64,000 nucleotides of DNA from Arenicola marina (lineage: Eukaryota > Annelida > Polychaeta > Arenicolidae): NCBI GenBank assembly GCA_964019135.1, contig OZ025253.1:8623059-8687058 (forward strand). Direction: 5' to 3'. The position numbers and the translations under genes are program-made. Under the pieces are notes generated by a model that saw nothing but the letters and a program-made list of their open reading frames with translations, was not told where the DNA came from and did no database searches. Of the stretch, positions 46,520-57,743 are shown in pieces (the first letter of the stretch is position 1; every line of letters begins with the position of its first letter).

Positions 46520-48232
46520 CTACGTAGTAGCCACAAACTCTCCCTTTTGACCGTCTTCCGTTGTCCGCTGTTTCTCGGGGTCCGTTAGACCCTGCTGCTC
46601 TGGCAGATTCCCTGCGAATATGGCCCGCGGTTTCCTTCCTCTCTTCACTGCGATCAAGTTGCGACAGATATCGACGATCAACTCGATGACTTCAGTGAGT
46701 GAGATGATGGAGATACCAACCCACAGTCCCAGCTGACCTCCAATGTCGGAGAGCAGTTGGGGCACGGTGTAGTCGGCAGACTCGACCGTCTCCATCATCC
46801 AGCTGTCTGCAATGTACACGTTCAGGCGCGAGAAATCTCGCATGCTCGTGGACTCTTCGAAATAGTCTTCTAATTTGTAAGCCTTCTCTGGTCCGACGTT
46901 CTCTATGGTAAACCGGGAGCCAAAGCTGGACACAATATCATAATACGTCTGTGCACCGTCAAATGAATCCGTCATCCACTTTGTGAGGCTGTAGCTGACG
47001 TCATAAGTGGTCTCGTGGCAAGACGGGACGCAGCCACACGCGCCGAAGATCGCCGCGTTACGTTGCGCGCGCAATATCGTTACCTCACTGCAGACGATTT
47101 TGTCGTAAATGGCGGACAGCGCCGCAACACATTCGTCCGAATCACTCAAACTGCAGTTATCACTCAATATGTCGTCGCTGTGGCAATAACTGCCATCCGG
47201 ATACAATGAGTCTCCCGGGAGCGTGATAAGCTTACAGCCGCATTCATCCACCACCGCCTTCTGCAAACACAGTTTTTGGCACGTCATCAGACGCAGATCC
47301 CGATGTCTACTGATGTTCAAACTATTTCCCTCCGAGCAGTTCCCGTGGGGCGGTCCAATTCGGGTGCTCTGTGTGGCCTTGACCCCGAGAGAGGCTGAGT
47401 ACCCCCTCGGCACGTCGAAGCCTTCGGTATGGGGGTACGGGATGGTGTAAGGGGGGTGAATGACCACCCTCACCCCTTCATTGCCGGATACTGGACTGTG
47501 GACCTCATGAATTCCAGGAATCAACCGTGTGTCTTCGTTTTGTTCGACCAGGCCGCTGCCAATGAATGTTGTAAGCGATAGTCCGTTCTCCAAACCCTCT
47601 GCCAGAATTTCGCCCTCTACGTTTGGTGCATTGTAAGTATAACAATTGTAATAATAACTGTCAAAGAAACGGGAGATGTCATTGTCCTGGTCACATGGGA
47701 TGCCCGCCATATTACACGTAGCGATAAAGTCCCTGGCTTGTACGCCCATGTGTAGTACCAGAGCTTGTCGGTCAATGTTGGTAGCAATCGAAGCACGGGT
47801 TGTAACCTCAACAATTACTGACGTATCTAACTTGCCGCTGTTAAATATCGGGGTTAACTTAGCCACAGACCCAAGGTACTCTAGAATGAACGCGTCGTCT
47901 GTTTGGTTCATCCAATCCTGGGGGTTTCGGGACGTCTTGAATATCCTGTTCACCTCGTTGAGGAAAAAGACGTCGAGGTTTCGCATGTTACAGATGGACA
48001 CTGAGGGGAACGGGATGTCCAGCTTTACAACTTCTACGGTAATCTTCTTAGGATACGAGAAATACCTCGTCATCAGCAGTGTGAACTGGAAGCAGAACAT
48101 GATAGCCGCCCCCAAACAAACCACGGCCCAGAAGACGCGTCCTCTAGTCGACCTTGATGGCCCAATCAGTTTGGGAACGCCGTGAATGCTGGTCTCCCCG
48201 GCGAATCGCTGTACAATAGTCGACACAGCCAT
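46520..48232 (-). CDS. DEG/ENaC-family sodium channel, copy 3, intact
   Basis: This intact intron-less frame encodes 570 residues. In order: an N-terminal cytosolic part with the His-Gly gating motif (SIHG, residues 15-18), TM1 at about 33-55, FPSVSICN with a conserved cysteine at 81, and a large extracellular domain with many cysteines (MTCQKLCLQ, DECGC, GACGCVPSCHE). Then come SLTKW, TM2 with SDIGGQLGLWVGIS (selectivity triplet at about 506-508), and a 48-residue cytosolic tail. These features are specific to the degenerin/epithelial sodium channel family of trimeric, usually amiloride-sensitive cation channels at the plasma membrane. The gating stimulus (acid, peptide or mechanical) cannot be read from the sequence. 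It is the only undamaged member of the three in this window. The ATG lies in GCCATGG context. Confidence 0.93.
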   Translation of the reverse strand: MAVSTIVQRFAGETSIHGVPKLIGPSRSTRGRVFWAVVCLGAAIMFCFQFTLLMTRYFSYPKKITVEVVKLDIPFPSVSICNMRNLDVFFLNEVNRIFKTSRNPQDWMNQTDDAFILEYLGSVAKLTPIFNSGKLDTSVIVEVTTRASIATNIDRQALVLHMGVQARDFIATCNMAGIPCDQDNDISRFFDSYYYNCYTYNAPNVEGEILAEGLENGLSLTTFIGSGLVEQNEDTRLIPGIHEVHSPVSGNEGVRVVIHPPYTIPYPHTEGFDVPRGYSASLGVKATQSTRIGPPHGNCSEGNSLNISRHRDLRLMTCQKLCLQKAVVDECGCKLITLPGDSLYPDGSYCHSDDILSDNCSLSDSDECVAALSAIYDKIVCSEVTILRAQRNAAIFGACGCVPSCHETTYDVSYSLTKWMTDSFDGAQTYYDIVSSFGSRFTIENVGPEKAYKLEDYFEESTSMRDFSRLNVYIADSWMMETVESADYTVPQLLSDIGGQLGLWVGISIISLTEVIELIVDICRNLIAVKRGRKPRAIFAGNLPEQQGLTDPEKQRTTEDGQKGEFVATT

Positions 48233-48600
48233 GGCGCAGATAGTGCAATATCCTCAGGCAACAGCCCAAGTATTTAAATTAACTCCTGGTGAGGTTGCGT
48301 TATCCACGACGCTTGGGTGATATAAACAGACAGTCCCAGTTGCACGAGCAGTGAATCTGTAATTTACGCCAACGTACGGTAACGGACACACAACGTCCAG
48401 ACATGAGACGCACCCACTGTGTCGTCCTTTACGCACTCGTCACACAGGGGTAGACTGCGCTCGCACGTGGCACACTGAGTCGCGACTAGACGCTGTGTTA
48501 CCTCTTTTCCACCAATGATGAGGCCCGCTCCATCCACGCGCACCCTTCTGGCAGCAGATCGCGCCACTCCACGGGTCTCATGTATGGGCGGCCGTTATGA
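48233..48600 (-). promoter_or_regulatory. Duplicated 5' flank of DEG/ENaC copy 3
   Basis: Read on the minus strand, it carries the same words as the flanks of copies 1 and 2 (GCGTCTAGTCG, GTGCCACGTGCGAGCG, TTACAGATTCACTGCTCGTG, CAACCTCACCAGGAGTTAAT). A TTAATTTAAA stretch at about 48275-48285 may be TATA-like. A 67-codon frame here is not conserved in the other copies. Confidence 0.5.
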
Positions 48601-49280
48601 TCATATTGTGCCCTAACTTTTGAAGCAATCTGTTCGGTTATACAAAATAGATGGCTCATAGTTAGGAAGTTGTGGCACATTTTAGTCACGAAATCTGAAC
48701 AAACTCTGCCATTAACTCTGAACGATCAAAGCCGTCATCTGACGTAGTTGCAAGTTTGACGTATTTTTTTGAGAAAAAAGGTGTAGTAACAGGAATAGTA
48801 TTTTTAACAAGGTAAATAGTATAACTGCCCGTCTCATGCACCGGTTCAACAAACAGGAACCTACATTTACATCACAAAACGTCAAATAATTGCCGCTGAC
48901 TATTTCTTGATGTTTTAGCACATCATATGGGATAACGGTATATAATTCTAATAGTGCTCTCGAATAAATTAACTGGCATTTTATTATGAAGGAGCAATAT
49001 TTTGAGAATAATATACCTGAAAATTCCTTTGGACCTAGAAGCTGGACTGCTAAGAAGTTAGAAGTTAGAAGCAAGTACGCTCTTTTGACTATTGAACATC
49101 AAGTAGGCCGCCGATTCATAACGCAGCAACGCACATAGAACCAACGATTTGTGAATCAGATGATTATGAAACACAGCGACGTAAATCTCGGCGTACACCT
49201 GTCAGAGGGGCAGTAATATGTCCGAGTTGGATTTGGGGGAACGCAGCGGCATCTCCTGATGCACTTTGTATCGAGTTACC
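48601..49280. other. Gene-free stretch
   Basis: No supportable gene. A leucine-rich 120-codon frame at 48712-49074 (minus) matches no family I recognise. Confidence 0.45.
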
Positions 49281-49640
49281 CCGGATTAGTGGTCATCGGT
49301 TAGGCGTAATGGGTCAGGGTTTCAAGATTATGGGTCATATATCAGGGGTTAGAGCTCAGGGATTAGGGGTCAGACATTGTGGATTATAGGTTAGGAATTA
49401 AAGGTCATCGGTTAGGCATTGAGGGTCAGGGATTGAGGCTAGAGGTCATCGATTGAGGATTGGGTTTCAGACGTTATGGATTAGGAGTCAGGGATTAACG
49501 GTCAGTCATTGGTGATTATTGGTCAGAGATTAGGGATTTGGGGTCAAATATTAGGGATTAGGTGTCAGGGATTGGGATGGTAGTTAGGAGTTAGGGCCTA
49601 TGGATAGGACCCACGGCTTTAGGGATAGGGGTTCGGCTTA
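49280..49640 (+). repeat. Degenerate GGATTAGGGGTCAG repeat
   Basis: About 20 loosely conserved units near GGGATTAGGGGTCA, with TTAGGG words at several places, form an irregular array. The similarity to the TTAGGG telomere repeat is partial and the spacing is irregular, so I do not call it interstitial telomere. The remaining stretch to about 50530 shows no supportable gene. A 192-codon minus frame at 49915-50493 matches nothing recognised. Confidence 0.6.
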
Positions 49641-50539
49641 AGGCCCACAGCGTGGCGCCACGTAGCGGGTGGAATGGCGATGACTGACACATACAACCAG
49701 GAGGACACAGAAGGCCCTCACATACTTGTATTATGAGTGTAAGTGTGGACCAGAACAGAAATGCATTATCTTCGCCGGTTGGCATTTATAGCAGCTGTGT
49801 TCCGGCTTATATACCTCCATCTCATGATCAACCGTTGAAAATTATGCAAATATAAATCTGTATTCCCCTTTCGTATGTTCCGTATATGACTATGCAGCGC
49901 AGAGCGAAGTAGAGTTACTCAAAACCCGCCAATGCCAGCATTATGCCTGAAACGGAATATGGAAAACTATTTGTAATACCTTTATTTGTTACAGAGTAAC
50001 GGCAAGTTCGCCGGTGATAATAAAAGATCTGGAACAGCACTGGCGGGCTGGCGAGGGTGCAAGCGCTCTCCCTAGCTGCTGATTGGCTAGAACGGGTCGC
50101 ACATACGACACGCCATTTTCTCGAACCAGACTTGTCAGAAGCAAAGCTTCCACCCTTCCTCTCCACATCAAACCCATTTTTGATTTTTCTTTTTTCGGAA
50201 ATAGCGCCTCGATGTTGATTTGCGTACCCACGCGGCCCAGTCGTCCGTTTGAGCCTGATTATGTGTGCACACATAAACCACACGTAGTGTACATATCGTC
50301 TCACTTTTAATCGTTGCGTTGGGATAACTCGTAAAGACTTACACGTTCGGACCTTAACGGCCACACATAGCTGAGAAATAGCCGAGCGCAGGCCCAGAGT
50401 CCGTGAATGACAAAGAGGCCAGAGTACATCAAGTATTCTGGCGGGAAGAAGCCACCCCTGGCTGACGGGGTATGATAGGCAGCCAACCGCCAAGTCGACC
50501 CAATCGCACTTAGGCGGCCATGTCAGCCTTTACTGCGGT

Positions 50540-51501
50540 AACATTCGGTGCCTTCACTGGCTGTTACAAGGCCACTGGCTATATTTGCGGGTGTAGGCCA
50601 CAGGTGGTTACAAGATAAATGGCTACACTGGCTTTCACAAGGTCAATGGCTATATTTCCGGGCTGTAAGCCACTGGCTGTTACAAAGTCACTGGCTACAC
50701 TGGCTGTTACAAGGTCGCTGGCTACACTGGCTATCACAAGATCACTGGTTATTACAAGGTGACTGGTAACACGGGTTGGTACAAGGTGACTGGTAACATT
50801 GGCTGGTACAAGGCCACTGGCTGTTACAAGGTCACTGGTTACACTGGCTGTTACAAGGCCACTGACTGTTACAAGGCCACTGGCTGTTACAAGGCCACTG
50901 GCTGCTATAAGGCCACTGGCTGTTACAAGGCCATTGGTTACACTAACGGTTACAAGGTCACTCTCTGTTACAAGGTGACTGGTTACACTGGCGGTTATAA
51001 TGCCACTGAATGTTACAAGGTCACTGACTACACTGGCGGTTAGAATGCCCCTGAATGTTAGAAGGTCACCGATTACACTGGCGGTTACAAGGCCACTGGC
51101 GGTTACAAGGTCACTGACGGTTACAATGCCATTGGTGGTTACAAGGCCACTGGCTGATACAAGGTCACTTGCCGTTACAAGGCCACTGGCGGTTACAAGG
51201 CCACTGGCTATTACAAGGCCACTGGTTACACTAGCGGTTGCAAGGTCACTGACTGTTATACTGGCAGTTACACGGCACTGACTGTTGAACTGGCGGTTAC
51301 AAGGTCACTGACTGTTACACTGGCGGTTACAAGGTCACTGGCTGCTCCACTGGCGATTACAGGGCCACTGACTGTTACAAGGCCACCGACTGTTACACGG
51401 TCACTGAGTGTTACAAAGTCACTGATTACACTGGCGGTTACAAGACCAATGAATGTTACAAGGTCACTGGTTATACTGGTGGTTACAAGGCCAATGACTG
51501 T
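50540..51501. repeat. GTTACAAGG satellite array, left of the Gypsy element
   Basis: Tandem units with GTTACAAGGCCACTGGC and GTTACAAGGTCACTGG form a diverged relative of the 42-bp array at 1-2540. The last 66 bp (GTTACAAGACCAATGAATG through CCAATGACTGT) recur just right of the Gypsy element at about 60290-60355. Confidence 0.9.
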
Positions 51502-52080
51502 TGTGGTATTTCTCTAGTACACAAGAGAAAATACTATCGTACTTCTCGTTGCTTCCCAGGTTATCACTCGATCGGTGGCGTGGGGGACACAGAGGCAACA
51601 ACAACGGGGATAACAGTTCGATTGGGTTTATTTAATAGCACGAGGTCTCTAAAATCGACCTAACATATAATGTACATATTACTGAGACCCGTCACAATAC
51701 ACACAGCTGATTAACCGCCGGAACAGGTTAAAACCCGATAGTATAGGGCCTGGGTATTCCCAGACCCCGTGGCTCGACTTCACCAGTTGGTGAACACTGG
51801 CGAAGTCTGCACTTACTTTCGGGCTGTTCTGCGTTAATAATCCGATCCACGGACCACGCGTCCGATCCGTCCGGCGTGTCCGGCTGCCTCCTTGGATCTG
51901 CCGGCCTTAGGCCAGCCAGATCCCGAAGCCTGGCGTCCCCCCGGGCATCGCCCGAGGGCACGCCAGGCTGTTCCTCCCGATAAGGGCCGTCGGCTGTTCC
52001 AAGAACTGCCGACACCCATACGGGGAACCGAGGCGCTCTGAACTGGCCGTTATGACGGTCTAGATTCCCAAAATACTACA
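51502..52080 (-). repeat. 3' LTR of the Gypsy element
   Basis: Minus-strand LTR starts TGTAGTATTTTGGG (52080) and ends AATACCACA (51502). An AATAAA polyadenylation-signal candidate lies at 51627-51632 (minus strand), 126 bases before the LTR end. No mismatch to the 5' LTR was seen when read side by side. Confidence 0.95.
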
Positions 52081-52094
52081 TTCCCCCTCCCTTC
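52081..52094 (-). other. Polypurine tract
   Basis: GAAGGGAGGGGGAA (minus strand) lies directly before the TGTAG start of the 3' LTR. This is the expected position and composition of the plus-strand primer site. Confidence 0.9.
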
Positions 52095-53565
52095 AAGACG
52101 TTCGTCCCCGAACGCCGCTACTCTACTACAGACTAATTTACCCTTAAACTAGTGGAATGTGAGACTAAAGGAATGTTCTAGAACGTATCTACAAATGTCA
52201 ATGTCAATGGACGGCCCTCGGGGGCGGATGTTGCCGGCGGCTCGCGCCGACCGGCGACTGGGCAGCCACCACGGGGTGTGGCGGCCAACCCAGCCCAGCA
52301 TCCTGACAGGCTGCCAGGACGCTGTGCCGGCCGACGATCCTGGGTTGTCGGCTGCAGATCGACCGGCAGGGATGTGAGGGCGGCCCGCGACGTCGTATTG
52401 TCCTGAGCGACATCGCGAGCACCCGGGCGGCCAGTCCAGGGGTGGCACTTCCCGGGCCGGCGTCCCGACTACGAGTCGGTACGCCGCATGCCGACGACAC
52501 AGTCCCAGAGGCGGCGCATCATCGAGTAGTCCGCCTCCAGCCGGTCGAACGCGTCATTGTTCAGTAAGCCGCCGTCTACGGTCCAACGCGGCACCGGGAA
52601 GGGGGGTACACCAGCGCGGTGGACCCCCATCGCCCGGTACGCCAACTGGATGGGTTCCAGCGTCCTTGTCTCCGGCGGCTGTCTCTCTCACGATGTCAAG
52701 TAGCTCTATAACGCCATCGGCGCCGCTCGCCTCTCGGCCGCTCGAAGTCGGGCTGCAGCGAGCGGGGCGGCAGGAGGCTCCGGGACGACCGCACCGTCTG
52801 ACTCCCTGCTATCGCGAGAAGGCTCCGGGTAGGTCGCCTGCACCTCCCGCCGCGGCCCACGCTACCGCGACGTCTTCCGGCGGCTTGACCTGCAACGAGG
52901 AAAGAGAAACGCCCGATACCGCCGCCGCGAGCATTCGCGACGGGGCTGTGGGACTTGAGATACGATCATATGGGCCTGTTTGCGTTGTCCATCGGACAGC
53001 AATTAGAGACACCTTCACTACTTAGACGAGACCCTGATATTATTTACAACACTTACGCCATTGCACCCAGGACACACGCTACGGCCCCGATCGAGCCTAC
53101 GGCCCAGAGCCCTCCTCTGCGCTGACTGCTGGTACTTGTGTGATTAACGGGCTGGCGTGGCAATGAACATCAGCAGACGGCTACTACTCATCATACTACC
53201 GTGCTGGGGGCAACAACCCTCCTCGCCAGGAGAGCTGAGGCCGTCCAGCTACAGCGTGATGAGCTCTCTTCCTCACAAGCGGGGAGTGACACCACCCTGC
53301 GTCCGGCTGCGGAACAGGGATCTGCATGAGCGATGTATCACCCGTTGCTTCTGAGACACCGCTGCCTAGTTCACTGCCACCTCGGACCAGCTTACTGTAG
53401 GGCATCACGTCCATCCTACAGTCTCCTCAGCACGACCAGCCAGAGTGGCGACTCCGGCCAATCGGCCGGCTGGGCCTACCAACCTCACACCTTTCCCACA
53501 GCAGCGCTGACTCCTTCCATGGCCGCTCGATGGCTTCTGCCATATCGCTGTGTCAACTGGGTCAC
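52095..53565 (-). other. Gypsy 3' internal region without recognised gene
   Basis: Between the pol stop and the polypurine tract lie about 1.47 kb of GC-rich sequence with only short frames on both strands (for example 52149-52500 minus and 52666-53025 plus). None shows a signal peptide, membrane anchor or known domain. It may be a long 3' untranslated region or a decayed third gene. Confidence 0.6.
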
Positions 53566-56500
53566 TTACCAATCCAGCCTCACTGGTGGCCGCCTTACTC
53601 GCTGGCCACGGCGTGGACTTGGGGCGCTCTCTTCCGTGTTGGGCGTCCCCACCAGTACTTCCGGTACGTTGGAAGCGTCTGACTGGTGGGACGTTGGGTC
53701 AGGTCTCTCGTCTACCCCCTCCTCGTCACTACCGTCCGGGGTCAACCCTGGGGCCTCGGCGGCTGCGGGGGTCTCAGTGGCCTCGCTCTCCTGCACAGCC
53801 GGCTCCTGCATCGCAGGAGGTGTCAACCAACTAACCAAGGGATCGTCCGGGTCCTCCACATACTCCTTTAGGTGGTCCACGTGCTCCACAATGGTCCTGT
53901 CGACAGCGGAGCGCTGGATGGACACATTGACGGCCGATGGTCTCCTCACCACCAGGAATGGGCCTGCCCAGCGGATCCCCCCCTTGATTCTGGCTGTGGC
54001 TGTACAGTAGCGCCACACCCAACTTCCTACCGGGAAGTTCACTGGGGTTGCCCTCATGTCATAGCCGGTCTTCTGCCGGACCGCTGCCTTGCAGCTCTCC
54101 CGACGGGCAATGTGATGGCCAATCTCCATCGCATCACGCAACCACTCTCCGTAGGCGGTCACGCATGCGGGAGCGCGCTCGCGTGGGGGACCTTCAACCT
54201 GCAGGTCGAGTGGGAGGGTTATCTCACGACCGAATAGCAGTCGGTAAGGGGAGACCTTCGTGCTCCGATGCTCGGACGACCGATAGGCACACAAGGCGTA
54301 CGGGAGGTGATCTTCCCAATCCTGCGGATGCAATCGTGCATACGTGAAGATCATGTCTTGGAGGACTCTGTTGAAATTTTCAACCAAGCCGTCCGACTGA
54401 GGCCGATACGGTGTTGTGAGTGTCCTCTCAATCCGCATCAGCCGACACACCTCCTGCAGGAGTTGGTTGTCAAACTCTCTCCCCCTATCCGAGTGCAACT
54501 GCCTCGGGCAGCCAAACCGGCAGAACACTTCGGTCACCAGTTTGTCCGCCACAGTCTGAGCTTCCTTGTTCGCTATCGCGAAGCCCTCCACCCACTTGGT
54601 GAAGTAGTCCTCCACCACCAGCACGTACTTCCGGCCACCCCCAGACTCCGGCATCGGGCCAACCAGATCCATGGCTATACGCTCCCACGGTTCTCCTACT
54701 GGCATCTGCGTTAGCGGGGCTCTATGTGGAGCGGACGCAGGCTTCCTCTGCCCGCAATCCCTGCACAACGTCAGCCACCGACTTACATCAGCAGACATTC
54801 TTGGCCAATAGTAGCTCCGCTTCAGGGACGCCAAGGACTTGGAATGACCCATATGACCTCCCAATCGGTCACGATGCACTGCATCAAACAATCGTTTGCG
54901 CAGTGGCGGCGGCACTACCAACTGTTGCACCACCCCGGTGTCACAGCTGGCTTGCTTCTTCCGGTACAGGATGTCATCATCAACGACCAGATTGTCCCAC
55001 TGTTGCCAGAGGCACTTCGTCACCCCACTCTGGCTCCTGACCTCGGCAAACGGGGGTTTATGGACCCGAGTCTTTAAGTGGCTGAGCATACACTCTATGC
55101 TCTCATCCTCGCTCTGCCAGCGACGGATATCCGTCAATGCCACATCCGGGACCCATCGCAGCTCACGCACTATGGCGGTAGCCACCTTCCCTTCTGTCTG
55201 CGTACCGTCAGTATCACCAGCGACAACAGGGTCACCGACCTGTACCGGAGCTGTTAAGGCTGTTAAGGCTATCGCCTTCACCTCGTCAGACTGTCCTTCC
55301 ACTGATCCAGTGAGGACAGCCTGCGACCCCTGGACTAGCCCTGGGGTCCCCTCGTCTTCCTTCCTCTCCACGCGCCCCCTGAGCGGCAGGCAGTCTTCGC
55401 ACTCCATGCGCTTGCAGGGACGCGTCACCTTCCGGGAGAGGGCATCAGCATGGCCGATCTTCGAGCCGGGCCTGTGGATCACTTTGAAGTCGTAAGTGCC
55501 CAACGTAGCCAACCAGCGCGCGACCATGTTTTCCGCCTCCCGGAAGTTCAAGAGCCACGTGAGTGACGCATGGTCTGTCACAACGGTGAACGGTCGACCC
55601 CACAGGTAGTGACGGAATTGCTTCACAAACGTCACCACGGCCAGCAGCTCTCGGTGAGTGGTGCAGTAGCGCCGCTGAGTGCGACTGAAGGTCTTGGACG
55701 CATACGCGATGACCTTTTCACCACCCTCCTGTTGCTGAGCCAGCACGCAGCCCATGGCATCGCCGCTCGCATCGCTGTACAGCACGAACCGGTCTTCTCT
55801 CGTGGGATACCCGAGGATCGGAGCTTCACAGAGGGCTGTCTGAAGGGCTCGAAAGGCCCTCTCCTTGTCGTCATCCCAGACAAAGGGCACGTTCTTCCGG
55901 GTCATTGCCGTCATAGGGCCAGCGACCTGAGCGAACCCAGGTATGAATCGCCGGTAGTATGAGGCCAGTCCCAGAAAACTCCGCACCTCTTTGACGGTCA
56001 CGGGTGTTGGCCAATCACGCACCGCCGACACCTTCGCAGGGTCCGTCGAGATGCCGTGACGCGAAACCACGTGACCTAGGTACAGCACCTCGGTCTGGAA
56101 GAGTCGACATTTTGAGGCCTTCATCCTCAGGCCTGCCTCTCTGAATCTGTCCCACACAATGGTGAGACGGCTCAACGTCTCCTCAAAGGTCTTCCCGAAG
56201 ACGATGACGTCATCGAGATACACCAGGCAACTACGCCAGCAGAGACCACGGAGAACTAGCTCCATCAGCCGCTCAAAAGTGGCCGGCGCGTTACACAGGC
56301 CGAAGCTCATCACCTTCCACTGGAAGAGACCTTGACGGGTGATAAAGGCGGTCTTCTCCTTATCACGCTCGTCCATCTCTACTTGCCAGTAGCCAGAGGC
56401 CAGGTCGAGGGTACAAAACCACTGAGCCCCAGTCAAGGCATCCAGCGTGTCGGAGATTAAGGGTAGGGGGTACGCGTCCTTGCGTGTGACATCGTTAAGC

Positions 56501-57726
56501 TTACGATAGTCTACACAGAACCGGGTACTCCCATCCTTCTTCTTCACCAACACTACCGGACTGCTCCATGAACTGGTGCTAGGTTCGATTACCCCTCGCT
56601 CCAACATGGACTCTATTTCGGCAGACTCCACGGCCTGCTGCGCTACCGGGAGGTGGCGAGCTCGTTGACGTATGGGGTACGCGCCCCCAGTGTCAATTCG
56701 GTGCTTCACCAGACCGGTTCTTCCGAGCTCCTCCGTGCTCTCTGCAAATACGTCAGTGTATTCACAGACTACTGCCTGCACCGTCTGTCGCTGTGGCAAT
56801 GTCAGCTCTGGTGAAAGATTATCACACAGCTGCTCGAGAGCTGGTGGCAGGGCCCCAGGCACGTGAGATGGTTTGGTCGCCGGTTGGTGCTGGCTGACCT
56901 CCGTGTCCTCGTCTGGTACTTCTAACACGGTGTGATTGGGTAGGGCCTCAAGGATCCCAACGGTGCCGCCCTTACGTAAGTACACAGTCTCATCCGATGC
57001 GTTTAGCAAAACGACCGGGATGTGCTTCGTTCCAGGCGCCACAAGGGCCGAGGCGACCACCACACCAGTGCTATTGCCCACACTACGGACAGGAGTCAAT
57101 AGGGCATTGCCCCCATGAGCATACTGGAGCTTATTCTCCGCTCTGCCTGTAACCACCACCTCAGTACCGGGGAGAACTGCTACTGATTCCGTCAGGCGAA
57201 CACGGGCTACTCTGTCCTGCTTGCCTTCACGCCCCAGTGCAAAGGTCGATTTACCTATTCTGAGGAGGCCATCACGCAGTGACATTTCACACCCATGCTC
57301 CTGAAGGAAATCCAGTCCCAATATCCCCCCACGATCCTGTAACTTTGCCACTACGACGTCTTGAGACAGGCACATGCCATCCAGCATGATCTCCACACAC
57401 GTCTCTCCTTCCAGCTTCATCTGCTCCCCATCAGCAGTGGTCAGCGGCAGCTGCGCTGCTTGTAATGGGGGCCGGTGGCTGGTCGGGATTGACATGTAGG
57501 TCTGATGGTCAATGATAGACACAGATGCGCCAGTATCCACCAACAAAGGGCAATCTACACCATGCAGCTGGGCATGTATGATCCAACCCCTCGCTGGTTT
57601 CACCCTATAAACACGGGGTGTGATCTGACCATCTGCGTCATTATCTGATTTGACAGATTTGGGCTGAGTTTCCTCGCCCCCCGGTCTCCCTTCTCTCTCA
57701 GGGTGGTGAAGCGGGCTAGCTACCAC
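53566..57726 (-). CDS. pol: Gypsy pol polyprotein (protease, RT, RNase H, integrase)
   Basis: The minus-strand frame encodes 1386 residues from the GTG at 57726. The true protein is made as a gag-pol fusion by -1 frameshift at 57750-57756, since the frame has no ATG near its start. Domains with positions counted from 57726: aspartic protease DTGA at 64-67; reverse transcriptase with FCVDYRKLND and YLDD at 503-506; RNase H with LYSDASG and a TDHASLTWLL block; integrase zinc finger H-H-C-C ending at Cys988 and Cys991; integrase core with Asp1080 and Glu1116 spaced by 35 residues (DRGREF ... GLVENF); and a GPF/Y-type C-terminal module (GPFLVVRRP ... VDHLKEY). All catalytic residues that I can check are present. 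The frame is uninterrupted. Confidence 0.95.
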   Translation of the reverse strand: MVASPLHHPEREGRPGGEETQPKSVKSDNDADGQITPRVYRVKPARGWIIHAQLHGVDCPLLVDTGASVSIIDHQTYMSIPTSHRPPLQAAQLPLTTADGEQMKLEGETCVEIMLDGMCLSQDVVVAKLQDRGGILGLDFLQEHGCEMSLRDGLLRIGKSTFALGREGKQDRVARVRLTESVAVLPGTEVVVTGRAENKLQYAHGGNALLTPVRSVGNSTGVVVASALVAPGTKHIPVVLLNASDETVYLRKGGTVGILEALPNHTVLEVPDEDTEVSQHQPATKPSHVPGALPPALEQLCDNLSPELTLPQRQTVQAVVCEYTDVFAESTEELGRTGLVKHRIDTGGAYPIRQRARHLPVAQQAVESAEIESMLERGVIEPSTSSWSSPVVLVKKKDGSTRFCVDYRKLNDVTRKDAYPLPLISDTLDALTGAQWFCTLDLASGYWQVEMDERDKEKTAFITRQGLFQWKVMSFGLCNAPATFERLMELVLRGLCWRSCLVYLDDVIVFGKTFEETLSRLTIVWDRFREAGLRMKASKCRLFQTEVLYLGHVVSRHGISTDPAKVSAVRDWPTPVTVKEVRSFLGLASYYRRFIPGFAQVAGPMTAMTRKNVPFVWDDDKERAFRALQTALCEAPILGYPTREDRFVLYSDASGDAMGCVLAQQQEGGEKVIAYASKTFSRTQRRYCTTHRELLAVVTFVKQFRHYLWGRPFTVVTDHASLTWLLNFREAENMVARWLATLGTYDFKVIHRPGSKIGHADALSRKVTRPCKRMECEDCLPLRGRVERKEDEGTPGLVQGSQAVLTGSVEGQSDEVKAIALTALTAPVQVGDPVVAGDTDGTQTEGKVATAIVRELRWVPDVALTDIRRWQSEDESIECMLSHLKTRVHKPPFAEVRSQSGVTKCLWQQWDNLVVDDDILYRKKQASCDTGVVQQLVVPPPLRKRLFDAVHRDRLGGHMGHSKSLASLKRSYYWPRMSADVSRWLTLCRDCGQRKPASAPHRAPLTQMPVGEPWERIAMDLVGPMPESGGGRKYVLVVEDYFTKWVEGFAIANKEAQTVADKLVTEVFCRFGCPRQLHSDRGREFDNQLLQEVCRLMRIERTLTTPYRPQSDGLVENFNRVLQDMIFTYARLHPQDWEDHLPYALCAYRSSEHRSTKVSPYRLLFGREITLPLDLQVEGPPRERAPACVTAYGEWLRDAMEIGHHIARRESCKAAVRQKTGYDMRATPVNFPVGSWVWRYCTATARIKGGIRWAGPFLVVRRPSAVNVSIQRSAVDRTIVEHVDHLKEYVEDPDDPLVSWLTPPAMQEPAVQESEATETPAAAEAPGLTPDGSDEEGVDERPDPTSHQSDASNVPEVLVGTPNTEESAPSPRRGQRVRRPPVRLDW

Positions 57727-57743
57727 CGGATTTTCACTAGCCC

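Noticed and set aside
49280..49640. Interstitial telomere repeat
   Set aside because: TTAGGG words occur, but the unit is a longer GGATTAGGGGTCAG-like motif with irregular spacing.
49915..50493. 192-codon minus-strand ORF
   Set aside because: It has mixed composition with no family motif, no conserved neighbour, and no paralogue in the window to test it.
51728..52015. 95-codon protein encoded in both LTRs
   Set aside because: It is present twice only because the LTRs are identical, and it lacks any known domain. It overlaps probable LTR regulatory sequence.
53333..54010. 225-codon plus-strand gene
   Set aside because: It overlaps the C-terminal coding region of pol on the opposite strand and has no recognisable domain; it is a GC-rich shadow frame.
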